Shown in pieces: positions 19,695 through 29,178 of a stretch of 64,000 nt of DNA. Position 1 is the first letter of the stretch. The number at the start of each line of letters is the position of its first letter. The stretch is taken from the NCBI GenBank assembly GCA_963728895.1, contig CAVSLM010000011.1, forward strand, positions 124,001 through 188,000. The letters are read 5' to 3'. A model generated the notes under the pieces. That model was not told the DNA's origin, searched no databases, and saw nothing but the letters and a program-made list of their open reading frames with translations. Source of the DNA: CAVSLM01 sp963728895 (GTDB taxonomy: Bacteria; Pseudomonadota; Gammaproteobacteria; JBBQDK01). A program made the position numbers and the translations under genes.

Positions 19695-22196
19695 GTGACC
19701 GAGCTGACCGTCAACGGTAGTGCCGTGCGCATCCATGCCGATCCCGCTACCCCGCTCCTGTGGGTGTTGCGCGACGAGCTCGGATTGCTGGGAACCAAGT
19801 ACGGGTGCGGCGTGGGCGTCTGCGGCATCTGCACGGTGCTGCTCGACGGTAGCGAGGCCACGCGTGCGTGCACGGTGTCGGTGGCCGAGCTCGAGGGGCG
19901 TTCCGTCACCACCATCGAAGGCCTGGCGGGCGACGCATCGCACCCGCTGGTCCGCGCCTGGATCACCGGTCAGGTGCCGCAGTGCGGTTATTGTCAGCCC
20001 GGACAGCTTCTCGCCGCGGCGGCCTTGCTCGCCGCCAGACCGCGGCCGGACGACGCGGACATCGATCATGCGCTTGCCGGCGTGCTCTGCCGCTGCGGCA
20101 GTTACCAGCGCGTGCGCCGGGCGATCCATGTCGCCGCCCGAGGCGACACACTTGCGGTGCCGGATGCCGCCTTACTCGCCGGGCCACCACCCGCGCGCCC
20201 GTACCACCCACCGGCGGGCCCGGTGTTCGCGCCCAACCCATGGGTCGAAATCTCCCCGGACGGTACGGTGACCGTGATCATCGATCGTTCCGAGATGGGG
20301 CAGGGTGCCCTCACCGGTCTTGCCATGCTGGTGGCCGAGGAGCTGGAGGTGGACGTCGCGCAGGTGCACACCGCCTTCGCGCCGGCGGATCCCCGCTACG
20401 ACAACCCGCTGTTCGGCGAGCAGGCGACGGGTGGCAGCACCAGCCTGCGCGGTGCCTGGGAGCCGCTGCGGCGCGCCGGCGCCGAGGCGCGGGAGATGCT
20501 GATTCGCGCGGCCGCAGATGCGTGGGGTGTTCCGCTGCGCGACTGTCGTGCCGAGCGCGGCACGGTGCTGCACATGCCGAGCGGCCGGCTTGCCGGCTAC
20601 GGTTCGCTGACCGGCCGGGCGGCGCAACTGTCACCGCCTACGCAGGTGTCACTCAAGCCGCCCCGACGGTGGCGGGTCCTGGGCCACTCGACACCCCGGC
20701 TGGAGATTCCGGCCATGGTGCAGGGCCGAACACAATATGGCATCGATGCCGCGCCCCCTGGAACGCTGGTCGCCACCGTGGTGCGCTGCCCCAGCTTCGG
20801 CGGGCATGTGCGGCGCTTCGATGCACGCGCCGCCGAGCAGGTGCCCGGCGTGCGCCGGGTGCTGGAGATCGCCTCCGGCGTCGCCGTGGTTGCGGAACAC
20901 TTTCCTGCCGCTCTGCGCGGGCGCGAAGCCCTGCAGGTGCAGTGGGCTCCCGGCCCGCTGGTGGCGCTCGATGATGCCGCGGTGCGGGCACGGCTGCGAG
21001 CCGCCGCGGGGCGCCCGGGCTCCATCGCACAGAGTCGCGGTGGTGCCGAGCGTTTCCCGGGCAGCGCCCCGCGGCTGGTCGAGGCGATCTACGAGGTGCC
21101 TTATCTCGCCCACGGTTGCATGGAGCCCATGAACTGCGCGGCCCGGGTGGCAGGCGGGCGGTGCGAGCTCTGGGTGCCGACACAGGCGCAGGGCGCCACC
21201 CGCGCGACGGCCGCGCGGGTGGCCGGAGTACCGCTGGAATGCGTCGAGGTGCACAGCACTTTTCTCGGCGGCGGATTCGGACGGCGCGCCGAGCAGGACG
21301 TAGTCGAGGATGCGGTGGCGCTGTCACGTGCTCTGGGCCTTCCCGTCCAGGTGATCTTCACGCGACAGGACGACCTGCAGCACGACTACTATCGCCCGGC
21401 GAGCTGCACCTGGCTGCGTGCCGCGCTGGACGGGAACGGGAGGCTGCTCGCGTGGTGGCAGCGCATCGCCGGCCCCTCGATGGTAATGAACGGCGTGGAC
21501 ATGCCTTACACCGTTCCCCAGTTGCGGGAGGAGCGCGTGGAGGAGGATCCGGGCGTACCCACTGGCGCCTGGCGCTCGGTGGGCGCATCGCAGCACGCTT
21601 TCAGCATCGAGGGTTTCATCGACGAGCTGGCGCATGCGGCGGGTGCCGAGCCGCTGGCGTTCCGGCTCGCGCTGCTCGCGGAGGCGCCCCGTCATCGCGC
21701 CGTATTGCAGCTGGCTGCGGAGCGCGCCGGCTGGGCGCGGCCCGCGCCCGCCGGGCGTCACCGTGGCGTCGCCGTCTATCGGTGCTACGAAGGGTGGGTC
21801 GCCGAGATCGCCGAAGTCTCCGTCGCCGCCGACGGCGAGCTGCGGGTGCACCGCGTGGTCTGCGCCGTCGACTGCGGTCGCGTCATCAACCCCGACAGCG
21901 TGATCGCCCAGGTGGAAGGGGGCGTCGCCATGGGACTTTCCGCGGCGCTCAAGGAAGCGGTGATGCTGCGCGACGGCGCGGTACAGCAGTCGAGCTTCCG
22001 CGACTATCCGATCCTGACCATCGCCGAAATGCCACAGGTGGAGGTGTACATCGTTCCCAGCCACGCGCCGCCCGGAGGGGTGGGAGAGCCTGCCGTGCCG
22101 CCCGTCGCACCGGCCGTGGCGAACGCGATCTTTGCCGCGACCGGAGAGCGCCTGCGCAGTTTGCCGTTGCGCCCGGCAGCCGCGCCGAGCGTCTGA
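19695..22196 (+). CDS. Single-chain molybdenum hydroxylase (2Fe-2S and Mo subunits fused), IorAB-like
   Basis: An 833-residue protein starting at GTG 19695. Residues 1-150 are the small-subunit type: plant-type 2Fe-2S ligands C38, C43, C46, C59 and a second cluster C97, C100, C132, C134. A Pro-rich linker (about 155-180) leads to the molybdopterin-binding subunit: RSEMGQGALTGLAMLVAEEL, GEQATGGSTSLRGAW, FLGGGFGRRAEQDVV, GAWRSVGASQHAF, and near the end GGVGEPAVPP with the catalytic-type Glu. The class (isoquinoline 1-oxidoreductase/aldehyde oxidase branch) normally has two genes (iorA, iorB). It lacks a Tat signal. The substrate is unknown. No mocR, coxG or maturation gene adjoins it. Confidence 0.85.
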   Translation: MTELTVNGSAVRIHADPATPLLWVLRDELGLLGTKYGCGVGVCGICTVLLDGSEATRACTVSVAELEGRSVTTIEGLAGDASHPLVRAWITGQVPQCGYCQPGQLLAAAALLAARPRPDDADIDHALAGVLCRCGSYQRVRRAIHVAARGDTLAVPDAALLAGPPPARPYHPPAGPVFAPNPWVEISPDGTVTVIIDRSEMGQGALTGLAMLVAEELEVDVAQVHTAFAPADPRYDNPLFGEQATGGSTSLRGAWEPLRRAGAEAREMLIRAAADAWGVPLRDCRAERGTVLHMPSGRLAGYGSLTGRAAQLSPPTQVSLKPPRRWRVLGHSTPRLEIPAMVQGRTQYGIDAAPPGTLVATVVRCPSFGGHVRRFDARAAEQVPGVRRVLEIASGVAVVAEHFPAALRGREALQVQWAPGPLVALDDAAVRARLRAAAGRPGSIAQSRGGAERFPGSAPRLVEAIYEVPYLAHGCMEPMNCAARVAGGRCELWVPTQAQGATRATAARVAGVPLECVEVHSTFLGGGFGRRAEQDVVEDAVALSRALGLPVQVIFTRQDDLQHDYYRPASCTWLRAALDGNGRLLAWWQRIAGPSMVMNGVDMPYTVPQLREERVEEDPGVPTGAWRSVGASQHAFSIEGFIDELAHAAGAEPLAFRLALLAEAPRHRAVLQLAAERAGWARPAPAGRHRGVAVYRCYEGWVAEIAEVSVAADGELRVHRVVCAVDCGRVINPDSVIAQVEGGVAMGLSAALKEAVMLRDGAVQQSSFRDYPILTIAEMPQVEVYIVPSHAPPGGVGEPAVPPVAPAVANAIFAATGERLRSLPLRPAAAPSV

Positions 22197-22211
22197 CTCG
22201 GGGCCTCGCCC

Positions 22212-22466
22212 TCAGCCATGGCGCAGCTTCAGTGTCAGCACGGCCAGGCACAACAGCAGCGTCACGCCGTTGGCGAGCACGATGGGCAGATCGCGCAGCA
22301 GCACGCCGTAGGCCAGCCACAGGGCAATGCCCGTGGTGAACACGACGTACATTGCGAGCGAGATGCCGCGGGTATCGCGGGTGCGCAGTGAATGCAGAAC
22401 CTGGGGAAGAAAGGCGGCGGTAGTGCAGGCGGCGGCGAGCAGTCCGACGCTGGTGATGGCTTTCAT
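22212..22466 (-). CDS. SemiSWEET-type transporter (PQ-loop, MtN3-like)
   Basis: An 84-residue protein with three hydrophobic helices, the size of bacterial SemiSWEETs, which dimerise to move sugars or small molecules. The first helix ends in FLPQVLHSLRTRDTRGIS, the PQ-loop signature (Pro21-Gln22), followed by LAMYVVFTTGIALWLAYG. Start ATG 22466. It converges with the molybdenum hydroxylase gene, with 15 bases between them. Confidence 0.85.
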   Translation of the reverse strand: MKAITSVGLLAAACTTAAFLPQVLHSLRTRDTRGISLAMYVVFTTGIALWLAYGVLLRDLPIVLANGVTLLLCLAVLTLKLRHG

Positions 22467-22524
22467 GAAGGTTCCGCGATCGCGAAGGCGGCACAGTTTC
22501 GCCCAGCGGGCCCGCAGCGTCCAG

Positions 22525-25500
22525 CTAGACGCGCAGATCGACCCGCGGACGCGCACCCTCCGTAGCGTCCACTTCCGGTGCGCAGTCGAACAGGCGTTGC
22601 TGCACGATGCCGGCCTCTTTCAGCAGGCGCCGCCGGACCGCTCTTGCCCGCTCCTGTGCGAGGTCGGACATGCGCTGGTCGGCGGCAGCGTCCGGTGGCG
22701 GGTTTTGGCTGCCGTTCTCGGGTGGGATGCGGGAAAGGCCGGCCGCGGGCGCCGGCGCCTGGCGGTCGGCCGGCACCGCCCTCCCGCACAGCCGCAGCTC
22801 CAGCTGTGGGCGCTTGCGCAGCAGTTGCGCCACCTGGTCCAGATACTTCAGGGCGCCAGCGTCGAGCTCCGCCGAGCCGGGTGCGAAGAAAACCGCTGCC
22901 AGTCGCACGGCGCCGAGCTGCTGTCCTATGGCCTGCGTCACGGCCAACAACGCGCCGTAGGGAGCGAGTGCGTATTTCAGATAGCTCACTGCGGCCACGC
23001 GCAGGGCGCCGCCCACCGCCCTGGCGGCGGCATCGCTGAATTCCAGCTCGGGGCTGGTGATGTCGCCGGAGATCGGCGCGTGCAACGCGACGCTCTTGTT
23101 GGGACCCCGCAGCAGGTCCAGGGCCGTGCCGAGCGGCATGCGCAGTGCCTGCGTGAGCTGGCGCTCCGGGGTGCCGGCCGCCGGCTCTACCCGCAGATTC
23201 TCCAGATCCACTGTGCTGGCGCCGTCGAGCTCGCCCTGCAGGATGCGCAGATCGATCTGCGCGTCCATTTGCCCGCTGGTGACGTCGTAGCCGAGGACCC
23301 GCGCGGCATAAGGCGAGAGTCCCGGCAGATCCACGGACCGGAGCTGACCATGCACGTCCAGTGTCAGGCGCGGAGCGAACGGTCGGATGCTCCCCTCGAG
23401 CGAGACGCGGGAGAAGTCGCCGGATCGCGCCACCAGCCGCAAGGGGCTTGGGGCATCGGGGCTGCTGCTGTCCAGGGTGCCGACGCGGACCTCGGTGAAC
23501 GGCACGTCGCTGCGATAGGGCGGTGAGACACTCTGGTCCACGAAGCGCAAGGTGCTGTGGCCGAGCAGCTGCACGCCGCCGGCGCGAAACGTGAAGCCGA
23601 CGCCATTGGCGCTGCGGCCTTCCGGGGCGAGTCCGTGGACGATGTCCTCGACCAGTCGGAAGCGCCCCTCGACATCGCGCCGCAGTAACGCACTGGCATC
23701 CTGGAACACCCCCTCCCGCACGCTCAGCTCGCGGAGCGGATCGAAGGTCACTTCGGTGAGGGTCGCGTCTGCGGCCTGGAACAACGGCGCCGGGGCGCCG
23801 TCGGTCGGGGAGGACCGTGGGGCGAGACGCTGTGCCAGCTGAGGGCGCAGCAGGTGGATGCGCCCGATGTCGACTTTGGCTCCGCCCGCGCCGCGGACGT
23901 CCTGCAGCTCCAGCGCCTGCAGGCGCAGCAACGCCACGCCCAGCGCCGGGTCGTACACGTTGAGTGCCCGCACCGCTACCTGACCCTCGAACTGCACCTG
24001 GTCCGGTGCGCCGCTGTACTGCAGCCTGCCCTGCGACACCAGCGCCTGGTGCTCGATGCGCAGCCCCGCGTCGGCAAGGTGGAGGTGCAGCGCTGCGCCC
24101 TCCAGGCGCCCGTCGAGCGTGAGCTGAGGAGCATCGACCGGCGGCAGTGCCAGGTCCACCGTGCCATTCCAGCTCAGGCGATCTTCCTCCACGACGCCGA
24201 ACGTGCCCTCACCCCGCACCTGATCGATCACCACTTGCCCCGCCTGGGTGAAAGATGTGGCGCCCGAAGCCTCGCGCCGTGCGCCGATCTCCCCGACCCA
24301 CGTGAGCCCCGCATGGGTGAGGCGGGCGTTGCGCGAACGCAGTGCGGCCTGCATCCCGCTGCCGTGCAGCGTGCCCTTGAGGCTCAGGTGTGCGGCGCCG
24401 GTGGCGGCGTTCGCCGCCTCGAGTCTTCCCTCCCAGTCGAGCGACTGTTCCTCGAGATCGTCGCCCCGATAGTGCGCCTGCACCTGCTCGAGATGCAGGC
24501 GGCCCTCCTGCATCAGCCGGGTGTCGCTGCCGCCGACCAGCTCGGCATGGCCTTCCCATTCGAGGCGCCCGCCTTGTGCGCTGAGGGCGCGCCCCGGCAG
24601 GCTCGCCTCGAGTGCCTTCCCGTGCAGCCTTCCCTCCGCGTGGAGCTTCAAGGCTGCGCCGCCTTCGCTCCAGAGCGTTCCGTTCCACTGCAGCTGTCCG
24701 GCGCCTGCAGCATTGCTGCCGCGCCCGGCCCGCAGGCCGCTGAGTGCGACCGAGCCCTGCTGCACCAAGCGCAAGTCGCCCCCGGACGTGCGCCGCGCCT
24801 CGATGTCGGTGTCGATGTCGAGGGTGCCGGACAGGGTGGTCAGCTGCGACTCGAGCAGCGGGACATAGGGCGCGAGCGGCAGACCTGTGAGCTTCAGGCG
24901 GCCGGTGACCTGCGGCCGCCGGGCATAAGGCATCAGGTCCGCCTCGACCTGCAGCGGAGCGGCGTCGATCGCCGCGCGCACCTGCAAGTGCGCCGGCTGC
25001 TGCGGCTGGCCGTTGTGCAGCGCGGTAAGTACCAGTTCCTGGAGTTTTGCCTGGGGAGCTCCGGGCAGCGAGGCGTCGCGGAACTGGACGACGCTGTCCC
25101 GCAGCTCGGCGCGATCCAGCGTGTACTGCCAGCCCGAACCGGTGCCTGCAGGGGATCCGGAAGGCTGCGCGCCGTGCTCGGCTTCGGCCGGGGCGAACAC
25201 GATGGTGGCATGGTCTGCTTCGAGCGCCGTGACGCGCAGCTGCTTGCGCCAGACCGGCGCCCAGCCGAGCTGAACCCGTACCTCGGGTACCTGCAGCGTG
25301 TAGCCCTGCGCCATGCGCACCGCGAGATTGTTGGCCACGAACCCCTTGCGTAGCGGCTCGAGCGCAATGCCGGCGATGCGCACCTGCGATGCGCCCATGG
25401 CGTAGAGCACGTGCTCGACACCGTAGCGCAGCGCACGCGGCAGCGCCGCGACCGCGGCACTGATCAGGACCAGGACGATGAATAACCAGCGCCACAGCCG

Positions 25501-25557
25501 GCGCCGGCGTACCGGGCGCCTCGCTCCCGACCTTCGGTCTTCCGGATCGGCGCGCAT
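22525..25557 (-). CDS. DUF748/AsmA-like envelope protein
   Basis: A 1010-residue protein with a basic N-terminus (RRPVRRRRLWRW) and one membrane helix (about 24-42), then a long beta-rich periplasmic part built of repeated AsmA/DUF748 modules. Pairs such as LTLDGRLEGAALHLHLADAG and LDVHGQLRSVDLPGLSPYAA show the repeat style. Residues from about 885 (VFFAPGSAELDAGALKYLDQ) resemble an OmpA-like C-terminal segment, usual in DUF748 proteins. Such AsmA-like proteins are proposed to bridge the periplasm for lipid transport. Start ATG 25557; no operon partner close by. Confidence 0.8.
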   Translation of the reverse strand: MRADPEDRRSGARRPVRRRRLWRWLFIVLVLISAAVAALPRALRYGVEHVLYAMGASQVRIAGIALEPLRKGFVANNLAVRMAQGYTLQVPEVRVQLGWAPVWRKQLRVTALEADHATIVFAPAEAEHGAQPSGSPAGTGSGWQYTLDRAELRDSVVQFRDASLPGAPQAKLQELVLTALHNGQPQQPAHLQVRAAIDAAPLQVEADLMPYARRPQVTGRLKLTGLPLAPYVPLLESQLTTLSGTLDIDTDIEARRTSGGDLRLVQQGSVALSGLRAGRGSNAAGAGQLQWNGTLWSEGGAALKLHAEGRLHGKALEASLPGRALSAQGGRLEWEGHAELVGGSDTRLMQEGRLHLEQVQAHYRGDDLEEQSLDWEGRLEAANAATGAAHLSLKGTLHGSGMQAALRSRNARLTHAGLTWVGEIGARREASGATSFTQAGQVVIDQVRGEGTFGVVEEDRLSWNGTVDLALPPVDAPQLTLDGRLEGAALHLHLADAGLRIEHQALVSQGRLQYSGAPDQVQFEGQVAVRALNVYDPALGVALLRLQALELQDVRGAGGAKVDIGRIHLLRPQLAQRLAPRSSPTDGAPAPLFQAADATLTEVTFDPLRELSVREGVFQDASALLRRDVEGRFRLVEDIVHGLAPEGRSANGVGFTFRAGGVQLLGHSTLRFVDQSVSPPYRSDVPFTEVRVGTLDSSSPDAPSPLRLVARSGDFSRVSLEGSIRPFAPRLTLDVHGQLRSVDLPGLSPYAARVLGYDVTSGQMDAQIDLRILQGELDGASTVDLENLRVEPAAGTPERQLTQALRMPLGTALDLLRGPNKSVALHAPISGDITSPELEFSDAAARAVGGALRVAAVSYLKYALAPYGALLAVTQAIGQQLGAVRLAAVFFAPGSAELDAGALKYLDQVAQLLRKRPQLELRLCGRAVPADRQAPAPAAGLSRIPPENGSQNPPPDAAADQRMSDLAQERARAVRRRLLKEAGIVQQRLFDCAPEVDATEGARPRVDLRV

Positions 25558-25648
25558 GCATCACTCCGCGAACTGGGTCCGGCAATCATGCGCTATTGCG
25601 ACGCTCGGATCACTCCGGTTGGCACCAGGCGCTCTGCAGGGCGCGCGT

Positions 25649-26194
25649 TCAGGTGGCGCCGGCGTTCAGTTGATATTCGATGATTTCGCCGTTGCGCGCC
25701 CCGGCACCCATCCAGTCGCGCTCGGACAGACCGTGGAAATACCAGGTGAAGGCGCGTACCGTTTCTTCGTGGCCCACCACCAGGACCGTCCGCGCGGTTT
25801 GCGCGCGCAGCGATTCGATGAAGGCGCTCACCCGTTCACGGTGCTCGAGCAGCGTCTCGCCGCCCTTCACGCGCGCGTGCAGGGGATCGCCGGCGATGGC
25901 CTCGAGGTAGGTCCGCGCCGGCAGGCCGTCGCAGCCCGAGCGCACGTCGTTCAGCAGGGCGCTCACCGTCACCGGCACGCCGTGATGGCGGTTGACGATT
26001 TCCGCGGTCTCGCGGGTGCGCGGCAGCTCGGACACATAGATGTGCTCGATGGGCGCGTGGCGCAGGACGTCGGCGGCGGCGTTCGCCTGCTCGCGGCCCA
26101 ACGCCGTCAGATGCACGCCGCGGGCAGGATCGTCATTGCACAGCTGCAGCACGTTGTAGTCCGTCTGTCCGTGCCGCATCAGATAGATAAGCAT
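25649..26194 (-). CDS. Histidine phosphatase family protein
   Basis: A 181-residue phosphoglycerate mutase-like enzyme: phosphohistidine motif LMRHGQTDYN (His8), LTALGREQA, the acid Glu in KGGETLLEHR, and the second His in VLVVGHEETVRAF. All residues needed for hydrolysis are present. The family covers many phosphatases; substrate unknown. Start ATG 26194. No clear operon context. Confidence 0.88.
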   Translation of the reverse strand: MLIYLMRHGQTDYNVLQLCNDDPARGVHLTALGREQANAAADVLRHAPIEHIYVSELPRTRETAEIVNRHHGVPVTVSALLNDVRSGCDGLPARTYLEAIAGDPLHARVKGGETLLEHRERVSAFIESLRAQTARTVLVVGHEETVRAFTWYFHGLSERDWMGAGARNGEIIEYQLNAGAT

Positions 26195-26208
26195 GGGTCT
26201 CCCGGTGT

Positions 26209-26285
26209 CTGGCCCGGAAATCTCACCGGCATCCCGGGAGCTGGCGGAATGCGCAGCCGTCCTGGCGCCGGGTTGGAGCGAAAGG
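26209..26285. repeat. Dispersed palindromic repeat, copy E
   Basis: CTGGCCCGGAAATCTCACCG, then CATCCCGGGAGCTGGCGGAA and CCTGGCGCCGGGTTGGAGCG. It is nearly the same unit as the copy at 17805. It lies in the 335-base stretch upstream of the phosphatase, between divergent genes, so here it is not at a gene end. Nothing else is recognised in 26286-26529. Confidence 0.6.
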
Positions 26286-26529
26286 GGTGGCCCAAGCTCT
26301 CACTTCGGTGAATACCAAGCCAGGGCGAGCGAGAAACCGCCGGAACCAGGATAGGCCGGCGGCGTGAACACTGTATCATCGTTCGCCGATCGCGAAGGAT
26401 GCCAGATCATCCCCACGCGCTACACTGCAGATAGGGCAGGCGGGTATGGACCACCTGCGACAAGCGACGCCGAGCTCGTGGCTTGCATGGCATGATGTGA
26501 TCAGTGCGGCGTATCGCCGGAGGTGAAAC

Positions 26530-27237
26530 ATGGCAAGTTGGTTACGGAAGGGGTGGTGGACGGTCCTGCTGATCGGGACGATGGGCGGAGCAATGGCGGC
26601 GGCGGCCGAAGACGGACGGGCGGGCGGCGGCGCGCAGCGTTCCGGCGATGCACAGGCCGGCAACGCGGTCCAGGCGCAGGTCGCGCATCCGGTGGCGCCG
26701 CCCGCGGATACCTCCAGCGTCACCCGGGTATACAAGTGGCAGGATGCCCATGGCCTGATGCACTACAGCGACGAACCCCCACCGCGGGACGCGGTCGCCG
26801 AAGAGCAGCTGAGCATTGCGCCTGCCGCCGCGCCGACCGTCGATCCGGATACCTGGTATTACTCCATCCCCAAACAGTTGCAGCGCATGGAAGAGAGTCG
26901 CCGGGCGCAGGAGGCGGAGGATCGCGCGCGTGCTCGCGGGCGGGGTGCCGAGTCGAGCGCGCCACCGGCGATCGGCCCTCCGGAGGTCGTCACCACCGCC
27001 TATCCGGTTTTCTATCCTTTCCGGCCCTTCCATCCGGTGGGACGCTGCGGTGGCGGACGTCTGGACGGCTGCGATAGGCGCGGGCGTCCCGACCGTGACC
27101 GGCTGCAGCGGCGCACGCGCAGCCCGCATCGCGTCGAGCTGCTTGCCGACGGTCCGGGCAACAACTACGTGCGACCCCACCGCGCGCCGCACCGGGTGGA
27201 GCGGCTCGCCGGCGGCGACCCCTACGCGGACCGTTGA
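26530..27237 (+). CDS. DUF4124-domain secreted protein
   Basis: A 235-residue protein with a Sec signal (MASWLRKGWWTVLLIGTMGGAMAA). Residues about 65-90 (VYKWQDAHGLMHYSDEPP) are the DUF4124 hallmark; the rest is Pro/Arg-rich and low-complexity (repeated RPHRAPHRVERL near the end). DUF4124 proteins are periplasmic with unknown role. The stop TGA 27235-27237 directly adjoins the GTG start of the next gene, suggesting translational coupling. Confidence 0.75.
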   Translation: MASWLRKGWWTVLLIGTMGGAMAAAAEDGRAGGGAQRSGDAQAGNAVQAQVAHPVAPPADTSSVTRVYKWQDAHGLMHYSDEPPPRDAVAEEQLSIAPAAAPTVDPDTWYYSIPKQLQRMEESRRAQEAEDRARARGRGAESSAPPAIGPPEVVTTAYPVFYPFRPFHPVGRCGGGRLDGCDRRGRPDRDRLQRRTRSPHRVELLADGPGNNYVRPHRAPHRVERLAGGDPYADR

Positions 27238-27939
27238 GTGGTACACGCCTGCTGCTATCGCACCGCCGCCGCCGGTGGGCTGTTCTCGCGACTGGCGGGT
27301 GTGAGCCGCGCGGTGTATGCGACGCGCGGCCTGGACTGGCTGCAGCGGCGCATGGTGCAGGCGTTGCGTGGCGCCGATCTCGCGGGCGCGACGCTGCTCG
27401 AGATCGGTTGCGGGGTGGGCTACCTGCACCAGGAACTGCTGGAGGCCGGCGCCGGCGCGGCGCTCGGGATCGATCTTTCCGAACGCATGATCGGCGCGGC
27501 CCGGCACAGGGCCGAGCGGCGCGGCCTCGGCCCGCGCGTGTCCTACCGCGTGGGCGATTTCGTGGAGCTGGCGCCGGGTGTGGAGGCGCACGACGTCACT
27601 GTGCTGGACAAGGTGGTGTGCTGCTATCCCGACGCTGCGGCGCTGATCCAGGCAGCGGCCGACAGGACGCGCCGCACCATCGCGCTCATCTATCCGCGCG
27701 ATCACGCCTTCAATCGGGCGCTGGTCGCCGGTGGCGCACGCCTGATGCGAGCACTGCGCGTCCCGTTTCGCAATTACGTGCACGACCCGCAGCGCGTCGC
27801 GGACTGGATACGGTCACGCGGGTTCCGCCAAGCACACGAAGCGCACACGGCCATCTGGCTCATGCAGGTCTACGTGCGCGAGGGGCGGGGTGACCCGGCA
27901 GGCAGGCACTACAGCGAGGGCGTCTCCTCACCGGCGTAG
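27238..27939 (+). CDS. Class I SAM-dependent methyltransferase
   Basis: A 233-residue protein from GTG 27238. Motif I LLEIGCGVGYLHQEL, motif II GIDLSERMIGAARHRAE, motif IV HDVTVLDKVVCCYPD, then IALIYPRDHAFN and WLMQVYV at the C-terminus. The DKVVCCYPD segment resembles Mg-protoporphyrin methyltransferase-like enzymes, but the substrate is unknown. The gene abuts DUF4124 and overlaps the convergent DksA-like gene by 31 bases. Confidence 0.78.
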   Translation: MVHACCYRTAAAGGLFSRLAGVSRAVYATRGLDWLQRRMVQALRGADLAGATLLEIGCGVGYLHQELLEAGAGAALGIDLSERMIGAARHRAERRGLGPRVSYRVGDFVELAPGVEAHDVTVLDKVVCCYPDAAALIQAAADRTRRTIALIYPRDHAFNRALVAGGARLMRALRVPFRNYVHDPQRVADWIRSRGFRQAHEAHTAIWLMQVYVREGRGDPAGRHYSEGVSSPA

Positions 27940-28307
27940 GTCTTCTCGTGCTGCTCCTGATGGGTGATGTCGCGTCGTGCGGTCGGGTAGGCGAGCAGCC
28001 GCGCGAAAGGGATCTCCGCACCACAGTCGACACAGATGCCGTAGGTGCCGTTCGCCATGCGCGTGCGTGCCGCCTCGATCTCGCGCAGCTCGCGGATCTG
28101 GCGATCGACGATGGCCGCGTTCATGTCCGCCAGCGCATCGGCGACCGACTCGTCGGCGACATCGCGCACGCGTCCCGCGAGCTCCACGTAGTGCTGATCG
28201 TCGGAACGTTCCAGCTCGCCGCGGATCTCCTCCACCAGTGCCTCGTAGCGCGCGTTCATGATGCGCCGGATCTGCTCGATCTGCTGCTGGGTCAAGCTGC
28301 TGGCCAT
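27909..28307 (-). CDS. TraR/DksA-family protein with altered zinc finger
   Basis: A 132-residue protein: coiled-coil N-terminal part (residues 5-85, with ELERSDDQHYVELAGRVRD) and a C-terminal finger starting CVDCGAEIPFARLLAYPTA. The second metal pair, normally CxxC, reads DITH, so only two Cys remain. DksA-family proteins bind RNA polymerase through the secondary channel; the DxxxD-like tip could be present in ADALADMN. The lost Cys pair means metal binding may differ or be absent. Start ATG 28307, overlapping the convergent methyltransferase end. Confidence 0.82.
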   Translation of the reverse strand: MASSLTQQQIEQIRRIMNARYEALVEEIRGELERSDDQHYVELAGRVRDVADESVADALADMNAAIVDRQIRELREIEAARTRMANGTYGICVDCGAEIPFARLLAYPTARRDITHQEQHEKTYAGEETPSL

Positions 28308-28446
28308 GATGTCGCCCCCCGCTGCATTGCCGCTTTCTGAACAATGATAAGTGAGTGTAGGCGATCAGCTGCCGCCGTCGCCGCGCGTTTCACGTGCCAC
28401 GCTTTTCTGCTATGTTCGATCCGTCTGCCGCGACGCTTCCACCGTC

Positions 28447-29016
28447 ATGAACTTCTGCTCCCAATGCGGATCCGCAGTGACCCTGCGCACCCCACCCGGT
28501 GACAACCTGCCGCGCCACGTGTGCGATCGTTGCGGCACGGTGCACTACCAGAATCCCAAGATCGTCGCCGGCTGCATACCGGAGTGGGAAGGCCGCATCC
28601 TGCTGTGCCGGCGCGCCATCGAGCCGCGTTACGGCCTGTGGACGCTCCCCGCGGGTTTTATGGAGAACAGCGAAACCACCGCCATCGCCGCCGCGCGGGA
28701 GGCGCGCGAGGAAGCCAATGCCCAGCTCGATGACCTGCGGCTTTACGGGCTGTTCAATCTCCCGCACATCAGTCAAGTCTACATCATGTTCCGCGGCCGG
28801 TTGCGCGGGGGCGAGGCCCACGCCGGGGAGGAGAGCCTGGAGGTTCAGCTGTTCGCCGAAGACGAGATCCCCTGGCAGGAGATTGCTTTCCCCGTGGTGT
28901 CGGAAACCCTGGAGCTCTACTTCCAGGATCGTCGCGCAGGGTCGTTTCCGGTGCACATGGGCGACATCGTACGTGGCGCCGACCGGCGCATCGAGGTGCG
29001 CCGGTATCACACCTAG
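28447..29016 (+). CDS. Nudix hydrolase with N-terminal zinc ribbon
   Basis: A 189-residue protein. A zinc ribbon (C4, C7, C26, C29) is followed by a Nudix box G-x5-E-x7-RE-x2-EE (GFMENSETTAIAAAREAREE). Domain order matches ADP-ribose/NADH pyrophosphatase-like proteins of COG1051. It probably cleaves a nucleoside-diphosphate derivative. ATG 28447 starts MNFCSQCG. Its stop TAG (29014-29016) is the first triplet of repeat copy F. Confidence 0.85.
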   Translation: MNFCSQCGSAVTLRTPPGDNLPRHVCDRCGTVHYQNPKIVAGCIPEWEGRILLCRRAIEPRYGLWTLPAGFMENSETTAIAAAREAREEANAQLDDLRLYGLFNLPHISQVYIMFRGRLRGGEAHAGEESLEVQLFAEDEIPWQEIAFPVVSETLELYFQDRRAGSFPVHMGDIVRGADRRIEVRRYHT

Positions 29017-29068
29017 CCGGGAAATCTCACCAGCCAGCCAGCCGTTGACCGGCTGGTGAGAGATGCGG
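29014..29068. repeat. Dispersed palindromic repeat, copy F (gene-end hairpin)
   Basis: Starts TAGCCGGGAAATCTCACCAG with TAG acting as the Nudix stop. CTCACCAGCC (29026-29035) pairs with GGCTGGTGAG (29051-29060), a hairpin that probably terminates or stabilises the Nudix transcript. Confidence 0.65.
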
Positions 29069-29178
29069 CAGGGCGGGCGAGCCGCGCGCTGGCGATTCCC
29101 GCAGCCGCGGCAGGCGAACGCCGTTCGACGGCCCGTGGGGGAACCGCCTCAGCGGTTGCCCGTGCCCGCGGGCGGCGT

